Shown piece by piece: positions 1 to 12,800 of a stretch of 62,000 nt of DNA. A program made the position numbers and the translations under genes. Source of the stretch: Branchiostoma floridae (Eukaryota > Chordata > Leptocardii > Amphioxiformes > Branchiostomatidae); NCBI RefSeq assembly GCF_000003815.2, contig NC_049995.1, positions 2,603,006 through 2,665,005 on the forward strand, written 5' to 3'. The notes under the pieces were generated by a model. It saw nothing but the letters and a program-made list of their open reading frames with translations, did not search any database and had not been told where the DNA came from. Within the stretch, counting starts at the first letter, position 1, and every line of letters starts with the position of its first letter.

Positions 1-827
1 TACATTTTCCAGGCAAATTGATGCAGGTCAAAATCATCCACAAGTCATAAGATAATGTCATGCAGTCTTTTAGTTTTATATAGATTAATTACATACATGA
101 TTGTATACTGTAATTCTGGATTTGTCAAAAGTAAAATTCTAGTGACTTTCAAAGTAACATTGTATATCAACAGTTTCGTAAGGATATTGCAGATTCTACA
201 CAATGTACTTGTTGTATGTTTTAAGTTCTAAACACTTAATATGAAACATAATGATAGATTGTAAAGGTGCCAAAGTTACTGTTTGCCACACCTGTAGATT
301 GTATGGAGATATCACACACACCTGCCTGGCCTGAATCTTTGTGTTACGGCGTCATAACCAACGTGGAACGGGGACTTCTGATTGGTCCGCGGGGCCTGGC
401 TATATGATAATGTTAATTAAAGCTTCCTCACTAGAAGATAAGAGGGCAGTGGCACAGAAAATTCATGTCCAGGCTTGGTTCAGGTACAGGTCCTGTCCTG
501 AACCTGATTGTGAAAACTTATGAATGGACAATACTTAAAAAAACAATGGTCCATTTCTCTACAAACTTTAAGGAATTTGCTCAGCGGAGTATCAGTCCCC
601 ACCTCTATTCTTCACAATAGATTGTGAGTAAGGTTATTAGAGATTAAGGTCCCTAAGATGTGGTTGAAGTGGTTCCAGCAAAACACGCTTACACAAAGAG
701 CTGTTGACAAGCTAAAGAGGGTTTATATACAATGTACATGTACTTTGACAAAGGTCTAGGTTAAGGCACATCCACATCCACATGCACCCACACCCACACA
801 TCCATCCATTCATTCATTCACACTGAC
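1..827. other. Intron of IGHMBP2, no gene seen
   Basis: This stretch lies downstream of the last IGHMBP2 exon in the window (minus strand, donor at 828). It holds AT-rich sequence and a short CA/ATTC-type simple repeat near 770-822. I see no exon, RNA gene or delimited transposon. The 60-codon open frame at 341-523 has no recognisable protein features. Confidence 0.6.
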
Positions 828-3800
828 CTTTGTTGCCCTTGGACTGGTCACTCGGCACGTCCATCTCCCAGAGGTCACAGCCGGTGGTGTCCACCAGCAA
901 GAGGGGGAGGGCCGTATCCTCGTTCTCTTCTACAGGAGCAAGGTCACTGTGGAACAAAATCTGTTAGTCCCAGGTACAGTCAAACCTGTACAAGTGACCA
1001 TCTTTACATAAAGACAACCTGGCCATTGATATACAGTCAAACCTGTACTAGTATTAGTAACCACTTCTACATATTAGGACCATGCACCTGGAGATCGATA
1101 TACAGTCAAACCTGTACTAGTGACCACCTCTACATAAGGACCACCTGGCCAATGTGACCACTTTTTGATTGTCCCTTAAATAACCCAATTGACAAGCATT
1201 AAGATAGGACCTATCTATAGTAACCACCAGCATACAATAGACAAGATTTCGTTGGTCCTCTATATCTGACTAGTCTTTTGAATAGTCAGTTTCTGGTGGG
1301 GACATAAACAAAGGCGNNNNNNNNNNNNNNNNNNNNNNNNNNNNNNNNNNNNNNNNNNNNNNNNNNNNNNNNNNNNNNNNNNNNNNNNNNNNNNNNNNNN
1401 NNNNNNNNNNNNNNNNNNNNNNNNNNNNNNNNNNNNNNNNNNNNNNNNNNNNNNNNNNNNNNNNNNNNNNNNNNNNNNNNNNNNNNNNNNNNNNNNNNNN
1501 NNNNNNNNNNNNNNNNNNNNNNNNNNNNNNNNNNNNNNNNNNNNNNNNNNNNNNNNNNNNNNNNNNNNNNNNNNNNNNNNNNNNNNNNNNNNNNNNNNNN
1601 NNNNNNNNNNNNNNNNNNNNNNNNNNNNNNNNNNNNNNNNNNNNNNNNNNNNNNNNNNNNNNNNNNNNNNNNNNNNNNNNNNNNNNNNNNNNNNNNNNNN
1701 NNNNNNNNNNNNNNNNNNNNNNNNNNNNNNNNNNNNNNNNNNNNNNNNNNNNNNNNNNNNNNNNNNNNNNNNNNNNNNNNNNNNNNNNNNNNNNNNNNNN
1801 NNNNNNNNNNNNNNNNNNNNNNNNNNNNNNNNNNNNNNNNNNNNNNNNNNNNNNNNNNNNNNNNNNNNNNNNNNNNNNNNNNNNNNNNNNNNNNNNNNNN
1901 NNNNNNNNNNNNNNNNNNNNNNNNNNNNNNNNNNNNNNNNNNNNNNNNNNNNNNNNNNNNNNNNNNNNNNNNNNNNNNNNNNNNNNNNNNNNNNNNNNNN
2001 NNNNNNNNNNNNNNNNNNNNNNNNNNNNNNNNNNNNNNNNNNNNNNNNNNNNNNNNNNNNNNNNNNNNNNNNNNNNNNNNNNNNNNNNNNNNNNNNNNNN
2101 NNNNNNNNNNNNNNNNNNNNNNNNNNNNNNNNNNNNNNNNNNNNNNNNNNNNNNNACACACATGAAAAAGAATGCACCCCAAAGACGGACTACATGTAAT
2201 ACACACCATAACAGATGAGAGGCCACCGACTCGTGAGCGACCAGTTTGCCCTTGTACAGTTCAGTAGAGGGCCAGGCCATGATGTCGCGGTGCATACGGT
2301 ACTGTGTTGTCAACATACGCACGATCTGGTCGCCATGGAGACCAATGACACGCTCCATGAGTGACACACTCAGTCCTTGAGCAGCAGCTCTGTAACATCA
2401 TCAGGTACATTTTTGTACTATTATTGTGGATTACAATTCCCTACCTAGCCACCTTTCTAACGGTACCAAGTTTGACCCGCCGGAATAACTTTGAAGACTT
2501 CGGAATCTCAAGCGTATATACGCCCGTAAGTGTTACGTAGCGGTAAGCTAGGGTAAACTTAAACCCAACACTAAACATAATTGGGACTTACCCTGAAATT
2601 TGGAAAGAAAAATCTTGCTACTTCTTAACTAATCTGTTTTGAAAACAATTCTTTTACTAACAATTTCAAAGCAACAAACTTCACAGACATGCAATTTGTC
2701 ATAAAAGGTAAGAAAACATTCGATTCCATAAGATCTATAAATTCTACAGTTTAACAAATGTTCCTGCCCATTGACAATTTTTTATAGACAGCGACGAAGA
2801 CTAATTTTTTCTTTTAGTCTATCTATTACAATACTTTTGTCGTTAAGTTCTTGCGTAGTTTGTCATAGTCTGACTGGCAGACTGACTGACAGATAGATAG
2901 ATAGATATTATAATACATCACAATGTAGATATGATTCCATCCAGAGACAGCCTACTTGTGTGATATGATGGTTGGAGGCAGCTGTAGATGATCCCCAGCG
3001 AGAACACAGCGGCCTGCGTACTGTAGCGGGATCCAACACGACACTTCCAGGGCCTACACACATTTGGAAATATGTATGGTAACGTTACATTGTATAGCTA
3101 TAACTTTACAGATGAGTTTTGCAATGTTGAAGAAAATTTGATGGCAAGTGTATTGCGCATGGTCTTTTTAGCGAATGCCCACAAACGCCCACTCTAGAGA
3201 AGTCCGCGCTGCACGAATCTCATTTTGTTTGCTTGGAATATGTCCACGTTGTGCTCCCATGTATTAATCCTGAGTTTCAAGTCAATCCGTCGACCCGAAG
3301 TGACATGAATCAAAGTTTTCGATTCTCGATGGTCTTTTTAGCGAACGCCCAGCAAAATGTCTTTTTAACGAATGCCCACTATATCCACAAAAATATCGGC
3401 CGTCGCGCAACGACACCTAAACCTACCACCACAAACATGTTCAAGATGGTGTCCCATTGATGTGTACGGAGTTTCCGTGCTTTACAAGCATTTTAAGTCC
3501 CTGTTTTTGGTCAAAATGTACTCCGCCGATACTGCCATACATTAACAATTCAAAATGGCGGGCACTAGTCATGTGACCTCCTTGCGGGACTGTTCTATAA
3601 GTATCGCGGGAGGGACTGTTGTAGCATAGCTTATCATACAACCATTTTAGAGTGAATTCTGAACAAGATTTTTATTGTTTTGAACGAATAAACCTGTCAT
3701 TCATTCATTCATTCATTTTCAATTCATAGTGCTATCATCTGACTGATATTTACATTGTGGTCCTTTTTTCTGTGCTATAATTACCCAGGTTTGAGGAACT

Positions 3801-6800
3801 TAGTGCAAATGTGGATATTGATTCTCCTCAGTGCCCAATTAATGTACAAAAGGCTCAGACACATTAGTGTTATAAACCTGACTAGGGCAGGTAACCAATA
3901 CTAGAAAAACATAGCTATTCATTATTAACAATACTATTTACATTATAATAATAACTCTTCACCAAACTGGACTTTTCTTATCTTTATTTATCACAGAAAC
4001 ATTGCTACAATGAGGATTTGATTAGATGAGTATCTGTTACAGTATGTACAAACTTATTTCAAATACAAAAATGTATTTCATTTCACTTCCTAAATATCTT
4101 TTAAAGTATTGGAAGGGGTTGACACATAAACAATATTAATTGCATTATTTGTGTTCAGAAAAATGTAACCACAAGCTATTAATAGTCTAATAAAATGTTG
4201 GAACATGGCATGCGCGGGCTCCTCTTCTGAGTACAGAAAGGAAATGTTTTATAACATTTAGTTATGACGTAGAAAATTTCAATTGTAAAATGTACCTTTA
4301 TTAACATTGACAAATTGTTTTTCTCTTCTTAATAAATGACAACAATAAAGGTAAGTAAGGTGTGTTTCTTTTATAACAGGCCAGGTAAGACGCCGTACAG
4401 GTGAGTAATGTGTGTTTCCTTTTATAGCAGACCAGGTAAGACACCGTACATACAGGTGAGTAAGGTGTGTTTCCTTTTATAGCAGACCAGGTAAGACACC
4501 GTACAGGTAAGTAAGGTGTGTTTCCTTTTATAACAGACCAGGCAAGACACCGTACAGGTGAGTAAAGTGTATTTCCTTTTATAACAGACCGGGTAAGACA
4601 CCATACAGGTAAGTAAGGTGTGTTTCCTTTTATAACAGACCAGGCAAGACACCGTACAGGTGAGTAATGTGTATTTCCTTGACTACAGACTAGGTAGGAC
4701 ACCGTACAGGTGAGTAACGTGTATTTCCTTTGATTACAGACCAGGTAAGACACCGCACAGGTGAGTAAGGTGTGTTTCCTTTGCCTATAGACCAGATAGG
4801 GCATTATATAGGCAAGTAAGGTGTCTTCCCTTTGCATATAGACCATGTAGGGTATTGTACAGGTAAGTTAAGTGTATAATACCCTATCTGGTCTATAGGC
4901 AAAGGAAAGTTGCTTTACTCACCTGTATAATACCCTATCTGGTCTATAGGCAAATGAATGACACCTTTCTTACCTGTATAATGCCCTATCTGGTCTATAG
5001 GCAAAGGAAAGACACCTTACTCACCAGTATAATTATACCGTAACCCTATCTGGTCTATAGGCAAAGGAAAGACGCCTTACTCACCTGTATAATACACTAT
5101 CTGGTCTACAGGCAAAGGAAACACACCTTACTCACCTGTGCGGTGTCTTACCTGGTCTGTAATCAAAGGAAATACACGTTACTCACCTGTACGGTGTCTT
5201 ACCTGGTCTGTTATAAAAGGAAACACACCTTACTTGCCTGTATGGTGTTTTACCTGGCCTGTTATCAAAGGAAATACACGTTACTCACCTGTACGGCGTC
5301 TTACCTGGTCTGCTATAAAAGGAAATACACGTTACTCACCTGTACGGTGTCTTACCTGGTCTGTAATCAAAGGAAATACACGTTACTCACCTGTACGGTG
5401 TCTTACCTAGTCTGTAGTCAAGGAAACACACCTTACTCACCTGTACGGCGTCTTACCTGGTCTGCTATAAAAGGAAACACACCTTACTTACCTGTACGGC
5501 GTCTTACCTGGCCTGTTATAAAAGGAAACACACATTACTTACCTGTATTGTTGTCATTTATTAAGAAGAGAAAAACAATTTGTTTGTCAATGTTAATAAA
5601 GGTACATCTACATCTACATCTACGTAATACTGGGCAATGCCCCTCGCGGGACTTTATGCTTTATACCTTATGGTACATTTTACAATTGAAATTTTCTACG
5701 TCATAACTAAATGTTATAAAACATTTCCTTTCTGTACTCAGAAGAGGAGCCCGCTCATGCCATGTTCCAACATTTTATTAGACTATTAATAGCTTGTGGT
5801 TACATTTTTTTTGCACACAAATAATGCAATTAATATTGTTTATGTGTCAACCCCTTCCAATACTTCAAAAAATATTTAGGAAGTGAAATGAAATACATTT
5901 TTGTATTTGAAATAAGTTTGTACATACTGTAACAGATACTCATCTAATCAAATCCTCATTGTAGCAATGTTTCTGTGATAAATAAAGATAAGAAAAGTCC
6001 AGTTTGGTGAAGAGTTATTATTATAATGTAAATAGTATTGTTAATAATGAATAGCTATGTTTTTCTAGTATTGGTTACCTGCCCTAGTCAGGTTTATAAC
6101 ACTAATGTGTCTGAGCCTTTTGTACATTAATTGGGCACTGAGGAGAATCAATATCCATATTTGCACTAAGTTCCTCAAACCTGTCGTTGCGCGACGGCCG
6201 ATATTTTTGTGGATATAGTGGGCATTCGCTAAAAAGACATTTTGCTGGGCGTTCGCTAAAAAGACCATCGAGAATCGAAAACTTTGATTTATGTCACTTC
6301 GGGTCGACGGATTGACTTGAAACTCAGGATTAATACATGGGAGCACAACGTGGACATATTCCAAGCAAAAAAAATGAGATTCGTGCAGCGCGGACTTCTC
6401 TAGAGTGGGCGTTTGTGGGCATTCGCTAAAAAGACCCTCCCAGTGTATTGTTCTTCTCAATCATGATAGGCCTCTGAATCTAGAACACTGCAAACTGGCA
6501 GGGTTGGACAAGTTTTCTAAAATTGACTTGTCCTATTGGGCAAGTACTTAAAAAATTTACTTGCCCGAACCAACTTTTCACTTGCCCGAAATCTAAATGA
6601 CATTTTTCTATGTATATTCATGGCCTTCAATGGAATTTTTGTTATTGGCTCTATTTTCTATGTTAACCAATGCTTGGTGTCATGACTTTGAAAAGTAGCA
6701 AGTACATCAAAATCTCACTAAATGGAGAAAAGCTAACTTGTCCGATCGGGCAAGTGGGGAAGGACATGCACTTGCCCGATTGGCATTTTCACTTGCCCGG

Positions 6801-9800
6801 GACTATAGGGCTAGTGGACTTGTTTATCCCTGACTGGTGTGCCACAATCTGGCATGCTCCATTCCCAATCCAGCGTACCACAGTCTGGCATGCTGCAATT
6901 CTGCACGCCCAAAGCCAGTTTGCCGGATGGGAAACATAGAAAATGCTTTACAGGCATCATTGCAGACAGGCAACAGTATTTTGCACATTTCAATGAGAAT
7001 GAGGCAAAATTCCACCCCACCCACATGCCATCAAACAAATTTATTACAAATGTTTTGGAGCATCTTCCCTAAAACATAATAGGTTGTTGTGGGAAAACAA
7101 AAAAAAGCATAGATGTTGTCTTTAATGTTCTTCATATCAATACTGGTGACAGTATTTTGCACATTTCAATGAGATCGAGCCAAAAATCCATCCAACCTGT
7201 GCACATTCATCGATGACAACCAAGTCAAAGTGTTTCCGTGGCAACAGCTTGAGCGGCCCGTCGGGCGATGCCCCCGTGTTGGTTGCCAGGACGACGGCCG
7301 CGCCCGCCAGGATCTCAAGCGAAGCCTTCTCCTCTCGTTCCCGGAGTTCTTTGCGCAGGTGTTTCATCTCCTGCCGTAGTGCCTGGTACTCTCCTGCCTT
7401 GCCTCGGCACTTCTTCATCTGGGACTGGGGAAAGGAAAGAGGTTGTGTTACAATGTGGTTAGGGTTGTTGACTAAAAAACTAAAGGTTTATGGTTCTAAT
7501 CCCTAGCAGGCCCCAATGTTGTGTCCTTAAGAAAGGCACTTTACACCTCTCCCTAACCCTTTCCCTTACCTTAATTCAGTATCCCTATCCCTATCCATAT
7601 CCCTATCCCTAGTATGTCAACCTCGTGTTTGGGGCTGGTATTATCCAGTATCAGGACAAAGACTTGGGAATTTGTCATGAAAGACCTTCACATTGAGATT
7701 GAGACTCTGTGCTGTAAAAAAATCAATATTGTGTTTGTTTTTTCAATTCTCTTTCTGGAGATATTTAGTGCCACAAGCTAAAAAAATATAAGAACTTTTC
7801 TCTTAAAACACATTCCAGTTTGGAATTACATTATTTTGAGGAAGAGTGTAGGGGTGAGGGTGTTAGAACCTTAAATGATCTAAAACTGCCTTTCTTGTTC
7901 CTGTTTAAAGCTTGGCTATGATAAAACAATTTTGTTCAGACTGACTTATTCTACAGTATTATTGACTATTGACATACTCCTTTTATCTCAAAGCAAACAG
8001 GCACCCGACCACCTGCCTGATTGTTTATTGTTATGTTCCCTTTAGGGAAAACATATTGTTTTTGCTGGTGTGTTCTTCTTTCTTCTTCTGTCATTCTTGG
8101 TGACACCTCAGGGGCGAGCATAGTTCTTTTTTTAAAGATGCCTCAGGGTTGAGCCTAGTGGTGTAGTATTGTGTGCAGGTAGCTTGCCAAAGACAAATTA
8201 TGGGGAGGGAAACATCCTGCATTTTCTTGAAAGTATTAGCTTTCTGGTTAATAATATCTAGTAGTTATTTATTAAACTAACCTGCTGGTGGTTGAAACCA
8301 ACTTACACATCAGTGTAGGGGGGTTGTTTATATTGCTGGAATAACCTGAAAAAGCCATTTTATACTCAGTAATTACTGAGTTCTACATCATTACTGGATA
8401 CTCATGTCAGCAGTGTATTCAGTCTACTAATGCCTCTTTAGCATCTTATCAAATCTACTTTGCCTCATGCCTTTCATTGTGTTTTAAAAATTCCCCCAAC
8501 TTGGTATACATTGTTATGGTCATGGAAGTATCTTTTTCCTGTAACTATTGATGCAGTGCATTTTATTTAGTGATATATAGTTAAAGACATAAAATCAGAA
8601 GTATAATGTCACCTGAAATGGCACCTTGTCTACCTCAAACATTAGACTAGCCCAAAGCAAACATTACGTAATGTGTGCTTTAGCTTTTGAGGTGGGGCTG
8701 TCACTTCAGCAGACAAAAATCATGGCGGCTGCACCGGGAAGTTTTCGCGAAGAGATTCGTGAAGAACTGACCTGCAGCATCTGCCTGGAGCTGTTCACCA
8801 GGCCCAAGGTGCTGCCCTGTCAGCACACCTTCTGTCAGGACTGTCTACAAGACCATGCAGGGAGGGGAGGGGCCTTACAGTGCCCAAACTGTCGTCAGCA
8901 GGTCAGGCTGCCACCCCAGGGGGTCGCAGGTTTACCAGACAACCACCTGGTTACAAGTCTGTGTGAAAGGCTACAAAACCAGGCTACACTGTCAGGGAAA
9001 ACAAGGGAACAACCCCAGTCTGGAAACAGGTGCAGTTTTCACCCCTCTGAGAAGCTAAAACTCTACTGTAAGCCTTGCCAAGTGCCTCTGTGTGTAGACT
9101 GTGTAGAAGATAACCATGATGGGCATCCGAACATAAGCCTTGCAAAAGCCACAGAACAAAGGAGATCCACAGTCCAGGCCTTGATCAATGAGGGGAGGAA
9201 CATTTTAGAAACTTACTGCAGCTTCATCAGAGGTCTGAGGGAAACAGAGAAAACCCTGAACAAACAGAAACAGCAGACAGACAACACCATCATTCAGACC
9301 TACAACAAAATGGTGCAGAAACTCACAGAGAGAAAAGACCACCTCTTGTCTGAGTCACAAGAAAATTACAACGAGAACTTGGAGAAAATGCAGACTGAAA
9401 GAGACAGAGTGTTGGCAGATGTCAATGAACTGTCTGCTGCCTGTGATCGAGCAGAACAAGAACTGCAGCAGGGATGGGTCGAGATTCTCAGTCAGCAAAC
9501 CGCTTTGACAGAGGTGGTAGGGAAGTACAGAGGAAAAGCAGCACCAACTCCTGTACAAACCCAGCCTGCTGTCTTTCAGCCCACAGACACCCCAGTGCCA
9601 GTATTAGGACATGTGACGGTCCAGTCTCCCCCATCTGCACCAATCCCAGCAGCACCTGCACCAATCCCAGCAGCACCTGCAGTAGAGGGCACAGGTCATC
9701 ACCATGGTAACCAAAGGCAAAGAGAGTCTCAGTCTCAGAGGATGACATTTGGTGGAGAGGGAACAGGAACAGGAAAGTTCAAAGAACCGTGTGGTGTTAC

Positions 9801-12800
9801 AGTGTCAGATGAAGGGGACATCTTTGTAGCAGACAGGCTGAACCAGAGGATCCAAGTCTTCACCCTGCAGGGAACATTTGTGAGACAGTTCCCAACAATC
9901 ATGTCAGCTGGACAGAAGATGTACCCAAATGATGTGGCCATGGATGGGGTGGGGAACCTGTGGGTGGTGGGGGGTAAAGGGTCTGCTTACTTTGCTATGA
10001 AGTACAACAAACAGGGCAGGGTGCTGAGGAAGTTTGACCTACAGAAGACAGGGTGGGACAGAGGAGTTGCCGTGGACACCAGGAGGAACCACATCCTCAT
10101 CACACAAACCACAGGAGATGTAGACAACCCACATGGTGAAGTTTTGGTGTTCAGGCCAGATGGGACACTTGTGGGAGCTGTGGGTCAGCAGCAGGGGATG
10201 GAGTGCCCGCAATATATCACTGTGGATGGGGAAGGGAACATTCTTGTGTCAGACTATGGCAATCACTGTGTCTATGCGTACAACGAGGACGGACAGTTTC
10301 TGTTCCAGTTTGGAGGTGAGGGAAGAGGTGAAGGTCAGCTGTGGCAACCCCATGGCATCTGTACAGACAGGGCAGGTAACATCATCGTGGCAGACTGGGG
10401 AAATAGTCGTGTGGAGATGTTTGACAAGACAGGAAAATTCCTCAAAAACGTCACTACAGACATTTTGTATCCACGGGCTGTTGCCATGGAAACACAGAGA
10501 CAGCTGGTAGTGACTAATAATAACCACAAGGTCTCCATACTAGTATTTGATGACTATTCAACCTGTTGTATTAATTAAAGTTCACAGTCTGTGCACTTAC
10601 AGTCAAAGTGCTTGTAAACAATCATATTTACTGCAAGAAACAAACAATATATTAGAGATAGTTGAACTTTACAAGCCGAAGCCAGGACAACGTTTTGTTC
10701 ATTTCATTTGAGAGAAAAGTGGAGTCCATGATTGAACATTTTCAGCAGGACTTTGATTCCAATAGACAGCTCCTGCTGACTTGTTTGCCCATGGTCTAGT
10801 TGATAGGGTGGGGTTGTGTGGCATAACTGCAGGCAGGGTGTTTGGCCCATAAGTCATGTATTTTGTATCATGTATGTAAAAATTGTGTACATAAACACAT
10901 AAAGACTTTAAATGATGTAAACTGTATCTCTGTTATATATGCTGTCTGACCCCCTGCCTCTTCCCTCATGACCTCAATGAAAAGCAGCCTGCGGGCCGAT
11001 TTGAGCTTTCATGAATAAATAAAGGTTCAAACAAACAAATGCTACTGATCTTGTCAAGACTTGTACTATTGGGAAAGGCACTTTACACATCTTTCCTCAC
11101 TCCACCCAGGTGTAAAAATGTTTGCCTAATTTTGGTTGGGGGGGTAAAAGGCAATGGAAGGAAAGGGATTGGCTCTGCCTTCCAATACGTCGGATAACAA
11201 TCAACTGCCACTAATAACACTATGCTACAGCCTGATAAAGGCTACCTTTACCTTTTACCTAGTTGATGGGAACCAAACTGTACGCTATTGATGAAGAAAT
11301 TAAACTTCAATACTTCACAAGAACTTTGAGTTTGTAATTTGCTAGACTAAGTTTAATGTGTTGGCTTGTTATGTAGTATGTTGCATTTTGAAAATACGAA
11401 GAAAATCCATAATTCCCTGAAGTAGACAGTGCACCTACCAGTGTTTTCGTCATGTCTTTCCTGACATCTTGTACAATTTTAGCCCCGTCACTTCCCGCCA
11501 GAAGTGCATCCAGCGAGAAGCGTTTGATACCCTCCTGCAGTCGGGCGGGGTGGCCCAAACGGATGGCATGGATACCGTAACCTGCCAGGCGTTCTACCAG
11601 GTTGTCCACGGCAACGTTGGACGGAGCAGTCGCAAGAACCTTTTAACAACAATCATCATCATCATCATCATCATCCTCATCAACAAATCAAAGACATGTA
11701 ATAGAATACTGTACTAGTAAGTGCATTGCAGTTCAGGGCATTTGAGTTTCCTGGACAAGTGAAAATCAAGAGTATCATGAAATCCCCACAAAAATAAATG
11801 AATTTCACATGTATGCCAAAGAGCGGTTACTCAAGCAACTGGATTTGGAAATGGCCACACATTTCAGATAGTCTCCACTATCTTTGCTCAGTGACACTGA
11901 TGCTTGAGTAACAGCCTTTTGGCATATTGTATTACCTGGATGTCTAACCTTCATCGACCTACAGTACACATACACATTTTGAAGAAAAAGAAAAATGAAA
12001 CTTTAACAGTAGCAACAGATATAGCAATTTTTCACCTTGAGTTTTTGCTTGACGGCTTGGGTGATGATTTCTACCACGGCGGTTGTTTTACCGGTACCGG
12101 GGGGTCCGTGGATCACCGCAACTTCCCGCTGTCGTAACGCAAACTGTACCGCCTCTCGCTGCGACTCGTTCAGCGATGGGTTACACCAATCAATCGTATC
12201 TGCTAATGAATGGGTACAGAAAGAAATTGAAGTAAATTGCCTTGCATCTAGCTTGATCAAATCTTGCTTATAGCAGCCCACCCAACATCCCACTGGCCAG
12301 TTACATCCCTGGACAGCAGAGTTTGTGTTACACAAGACTGCCTTGCATCTGGCCTTGTTAAGAAAACACTTTGTAGTCGTGCTTGTTGCATTAAAATGTG
12401 TGTCAATCCACTTTTAATGAAGTGTAGTTATAACTTTATAATATATCTAAAGAAATACGTATACGCCGTCGTAATGCTGATCACTCAGTGACGGGTTACA
12501 CCAATCCATCGCATCTGATGAACATGTACAGAATACTTAGCTTGTGCCTGGCCTTGTTCAGAATACACTTTGTTGACACATTTCAAGGAAATGTATTCTT
12601 TTTTCAAGTTTTTTCTGCTTTGTTTTGTGTATGTTTTTGTATTATATATGATATTTGTCAATGTTAATCTAAAGCTTACTTTCATGATTACATTGCATGA
12701 CCTACAATTTAACAGGACATATCAGAAACTATAACCATTTCCCAGAGTAATAATATCTTCCAACTCTTGTCTGACCCTAAGGAAAAAGGTGGATGATAAA

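Larger units (their letters stand above)
3156..6441. mobile_element. 3.3 kb palindromic (foldback) element with 9-bp flanking duplication
   Basis: The left arm from 3156 and the right arm ending at 6441 are inverted copies. Both begin (outside inward) with GGTCTTTTTAGCGAATGCCC after 5-6 less conserved bases, and the match continues to a hinge near 4875. The direct repeat AGTGTATTG sits immediately outside both ends (3147-3155 and 6442-6450), as expected of a target-site duplication. Nine-base duplications with long terminal inverted repeats are typical of Mutator-like elements, so MULE-type is the best guess. No transposase is seen. The left arm carries a private insert at about 3418-3785. 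The core is the 51-bp tandem array described separately. The element lies in the IGHMBP2 intron between exons 7 and 8. Confidence 0.85.

Noticed and set aside
1260-2367. Open frames of ~300-365 codons on the minus strand across the gap
   Set aside because: They consist mostly of X from the run of N. Only 2207-2389 is a real exon of IGHMBP2.
4301-5706. Long open frames rich in '[17 protein letters not shown]' type repeats
   Set aside because: They are translations of the 51-bp tandem array, present on several frames and both strands. No protein domain is visible.
8626-8721. Upstream Met as the TRIM start
   Set aside because: It would add 32 residues without similarity to a TRIM N-terminus. 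The ATG at 8722 sits 17 residues before the first RING cysteine, as usual.
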